Positions 4,746 to 6,973 of a stretch of 6,973 nucleotides of DNA are shown here, piece by piece. The notes under the pieces are model-generated. The model saw only the letters and a list, made by a program, of their open reading frames with translations, ran no database searches and had not been told where the DNA came from. The translations under genes were made by a program, and so were the position numbers. The DNA is from Cyclobacteriaceae bacterium (GTDB taxonomy: Bacteria > Bacteroidota > Bacteroidia > Cytophagales > Cyclobacteriaceae). The stretch's first letter is position 1, and each line of letters starts with the position of its first letter. The DNA lies in the NCBI GenBank assembly GCA_025358195.1, contig JANYKP010000306.1:1-6973 (forward strand), in the 5' to 3' direction.

Positions 4746-6821
4746 TTAACTCCCAATCGGTAAGTCCGATGGAATATCGGACGGTTCGGTGTGGGGTTCT
4801 TTTTTGGCCTCTTCCCGTTTAGCTTCTTCCCGCTTAGCCTCTTCTCTTTTTTCTTCCTGACCGTTGGTGTATTTCTCGTAGTTCGTCAGACTGCTGAAGG
4901 GACGTTTGCCAATCAATCGCTCAAGGTCAGTTTGGAAAAGAATTTCTTTCTCCAACAATTCTTTAGCAATGATTTCCAGTTTATCGCGGTGATCATTCAA
5001 AAGTTTCTTGGTACGCTGATAACAAAAATCGATCAATGCCTTGACCTCCTTATCGATCTTCTCAGCGGTAGCGTCCGAATACGGCTTCTGAAAATTATAT
5101 TCCGATTGTTTGCTGTCGTAATAAGAAATATTACCAATTTCCTTGTTCATACCATAAACGGTCACAATGCTGTAGGCCATTTTAGTGATACGTTCGAGGT
5201 CACTCAAAGCCCCTGTAGAGATTTTATTAAACACAATGTCTTCCGCGACGCGTCCTCCGAAGGACATACACATCTCATCAATCAGTTGATCGGTCTGATA
5301 GAGGAATTGTTCTTTTGGTAAATATTGAGCGTACCCGAGTGCTGCAATTCCGCGCGGAACGATGCTAACTTTAACCAATGGATCTGCATGTTCCAGGTAC
5401 CAACCCGCCACTGCATGACCTGACTCGTGGTAGGCTACAATTTTCTTTTCTTCCGGAGAAATGATCTTGTTTTTCTTCTCAAGACCTCCAATCACGCGAT
5501 CAATCGCATCGTGGAAATCCTTCATTTCAACTTCCTTCTTTTCTTTGCGGGCCGCGATGAGGGCGGCTTCATTACATACGTTGGCGATTTCTGCGCCGGC
5601 AAAACCAGGTGTTTGTGCCGCTAATTTTTTTGTATCAACTTCTTTTGAAAGTTTGATCGGTTTCAGGTGAACTTTGAAGATAGCTTCACGTCCTATAATA
5701 TCCGGCTTATCAATGCTGATCTGACGATCGAAGCGGCCGGGCCGGAGCAGGGCAGAATCAAGTACGTCGGGACGGTTCGTTGCTGCGAGAATAATCACTC
5801 CGCTGTCGGTAGCGAAACCATCCATCTCTACGAGCAAGGAATTCAATGTATTTTCACGCTCATCGTTGGCACCGGGCACCTGACCTCTCCCGCGTGAACG
5901 GCCGATGGCGTCAATCTCATCGATGAAAATTATGCAAGGAGCTTTTTCTTTTGCCTGTTTGAATAAGTCGCGAACACGCGCAGCGCCCACGCCTACAAAC
6001 ATTTCTACGAAGTCTGAGCCGGAAAGCGAGAAGAATGGTACACCAGCTTCTCCGGCCACTGCTTTTGCTAATAACGTTTTTCCTGTGCCGGGAGGGCCCA
6101 CCAACAGAGCACCTTTCGGAATCTTGCCACCCAATTTTGTGAACTTGCCCGGATTCTTCAGAAATTCTACAATCTCCATGATTTCTTCCTTCGCCTCGTC
6201 CAGCCCAGCGGCATCTTCAAATGTGATTTTTACTTTACTTTCTGCATCAAAGAGCGCTGCTTTTGATTTTCCAATATTAAAAATCTGTCCGCCGGGTCCG
6301 CCGCCACCGGTCATCCTGCGCATCAGCATCCAAAATCCAAATAGCAGCAGAAACAGGAACCCCCATTGAACCAGTACACCGGTTAGATCACTTCGTTCTT
6401 CGTATTTAAGATCAACGCGCTGGTCACGGGGAACGCGTTCACTGATTTCTTTATAGTACCGGTCGAATTGATCAATAGAGCCGATCTTTATTTTATAATG
6501 CGGTCCATTGGAGTTGAGCCCTCCTAAAGGGCTGCTATTGCGCTCCAACTCTTGCTTGTACTTGGCATTTTGAAGCGCTTCAGGCTTAAGGGTGATCTCC
6601 ACCTGCTCTTCATTCTTCACCAGCACTAATTTCTTAATGTCGCGGCTCTGCACCATGTCCTCAAACCTGCTCGACTGAATCTCTACCAAATCGCCGGTTT
6701 GTTTAAAGAGGGACACGCCCAAAATCACCGCTACCAATCCAAGGATGATCCAAATCTGATAGTTGGGACGTGGCGTGCGGGGAGGTATAATTTTATTTTC
6801 TCTTTTGTCTTTGTCAGCCAT
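4746..6821 (-). CDS. ftsH: ATP-dependent zinc metalloprotease FtsH
   Basis: FtsH is the hexameric inner-membrane AAA+ protease that extracts and degrades membrane proteins and short-lived cytosolic regulators. The 691-residue protein is complete. It has TM1 at about 21-39, a periplasmic domain to about 147 (longer than in E. coli), and TM2 at 148-167 followed by a Gly-rich linker. It then shows Walker A GPPGTGKT (242-249), pore loop FVG (275-277), Walker B CIIFIDEID (296-304), and the second region of homology with ATNRPDVLDSALLRPGRFDR (347-366). The zinc site is HESGH (465-469), with D541 in STGALSDLER as the likely third ligand. The tail is charged and carries a KREEA tandem repeat (658-672). 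The ATG at 6819-6821 follows a purine-rich GGAAAAAAGAGA. It lies 64 bp after rsfS with no clear promoter between, so co-transcription is likely, and a strong terminator follows it. Confidence 0.97.
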   Translation of the reverse strand: MADKDKRENKIIPPRTPRPNYQIWIILGLVAVILGVSLFKQTGDLVEIQSSRFEDMVQSRDIKKLVLVKNEEQVEITLKPEALQNAKYKQELERNSSPLGGLNSNGPHYKIKIGSIDQFDRYYKEISERVPRDQRVDLKYEERSDLTGVLVQWGFLFLLLFGFWMLMRRMTGGGGPGGQIFNIGKSKAALFDAESKVKITFEDAAGLDEAKEEIMEIVEFLKNPGKFTKLGGKIPKGALLVGPPGTGKTLLAKAVAGEAGVPFFSLSGSDFVEMFVGVGAARVRDLFKQAKEKAPCIIFIDEIDAIGRSRGRGQVPGANDERENTLNSLLVEMDGFATDSGVIILAATNRPDVLDSALLRPGRFDRQISIDKPDIIGREAIFKVHLKPIKLSKEVDTKKLAAQTPGFAGAEIANVCNEAALIAARKEKKEVEMKDFHDAIDRVIGGLEKKNKIISPEEKKIVAYHESGHAVAGWYLEHADPLVKVSIVPRGIAALGYAQYLPKEQFLYQTDQLIDEMCMSFGGRVAEDIVFNKISTGALSDLERITKMAYSIVTVYGMNKEIGNISYYDSKQSEYNFQKPYSDATAEKIDKEVKALIDFCYQRTKKLLNDHRDKLEIIAKELLEKEILFQTDLERLIGKRPFSSLTNYEKYTNGQEEKREEAKREEAKREEAKKEPHTEPSDIPSDLPIGS
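4806..4850 (-). repeat. 15-nt tandem repeat encoding KREEA x3 in the FtsH tail
   Basis: Three 15-base units encode Lys-Arg-Glu-Glu-Ala at residues 658-672, followed by a partial unit KKE. The units differ at synonymous positions (AAA/AAG, CGG/AGA, GCC/GCT), so the array is not freshly duplicated. It extends a highly charged, probably helical tail beyond the protease domain and is in frame. Confidence 0.85.
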
Positions 6822-6885
6822 TCTCTTTTTTCCAGCTTAAATATTTACAATCACTATCAATAACGTACTCATTCCCAATTAGTTC

Positions 6886-6973
6886 CTATTCTTCAATCTC
6901 TATTATTTCTGCATCTCCCCACAGTTTCTCAAGCGCGTAAAAACTTCTGCGGTCTTTCTTGAAAATGTGCGCC
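6886..6973 (-). CDS. rsfS: Ribosomal silencing factor RsfS, C-terminal end (start outside window)
   Basis: Only the last 28 codons are present, ending at TAG 6886-6888. They read AHIFKKDRRSFYALEKLWGD followed by AEIIEIEE. The pattern V/A-H-I-F-x5-R-x-F-Y-x-L-E-x-L-W-G-D-A is the conserved C-terminus of RsfS/Iojap (DUF143), which binds ribosomal protein uL14 and blocks subunit joining when nutrients are scarce. Placement just upstream of ftsH on the same strand is, to my knowledge, common in Bacteroidetes and supports the call. The identity rests on a short segment, but the FYxLExLWGDA motif is distinctive. Confidence 0.85.
   Translation of the reverse strand, partial: AHIFKKDRRSFYALEKLWGDAEIIEIEE

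Noticed and set aside
4791..5321. Plus-strand 176-codon frame opposite ftsH, and similar frames at 5427-6369
   Set aside because: Phe- and Ser-rich translations antisense to conserved FtsH domains; shadows of ftsH codon structure.

Overview
The window looks like chromosomal DNA from a Bacteroidota (Bacteroidetes) bacterium, probably from the Cytophagales or a related group. The grounds are: an FtsH with a long periplasmic insert next to an rsfS tail; two exported proteins whose predicted signal cleavage leaves an N-terminal Gln (Ala|Gln); start codons with weak or no Shine-Dalgarno sequence; and a TAnnTTTG-type -7 box before lpxH. The taxon is inferred from these traits, not from a database match.

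Layout, left to right. Positions 3-416 (+) hold the C-terminal end of an AAA-type ATPase with a winged-helix-like tail. Positions 417-1015 hold no credible gene but several palindromes: two related GC-rich ones (about 452-510 and 668-731) and a REP-like pair of hairpins (877-934). An exported TIM-barrel sugar isomerase/epimerase-like protein follows at 1016-1852 (+). A purine-rich tract with a 13-nt direct repeat separates it from convergent minus-strand genes: a small, possibly STAS-like protein (1905-2294), an exported beta-propeller-like protein (2419-3207), and lpxH (3204-3977). The last two overlap by ATGA and should be co-transcribed, starting from a promoter just upstream of lpxH.

Positions 4097-4680 form an accessory island. 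It has a GxxExxR-family gene broken by a frameshift, enclosed by a perfect 26-bp inverted repeat, with a third, near-identical copy of the repeat about 115 bp beyond. The right-hand repeat supplies the start codon and first residues of the gene. Next come a strong Rho-independent terminator, the complete ftsH (4746-6821, minus) with a KREEA tandem repeat in its tail, and the last 28 codons of rsfS (6886-6973, minus). rsfS and ftsH probably form one transcription unit ending at that terminator.

The housekeeping genes concern the envelope and proteome: LpxH makes lipid X for lipid A, FtsH is the membrane AAA+ protease (in E. coli it controls lipid A synthesis by degrading LpxC), and RsfS silences ribosomes. 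No complete new defence or mobile system is visible. The most unusual part is the GxxExxR gene with its repeats.
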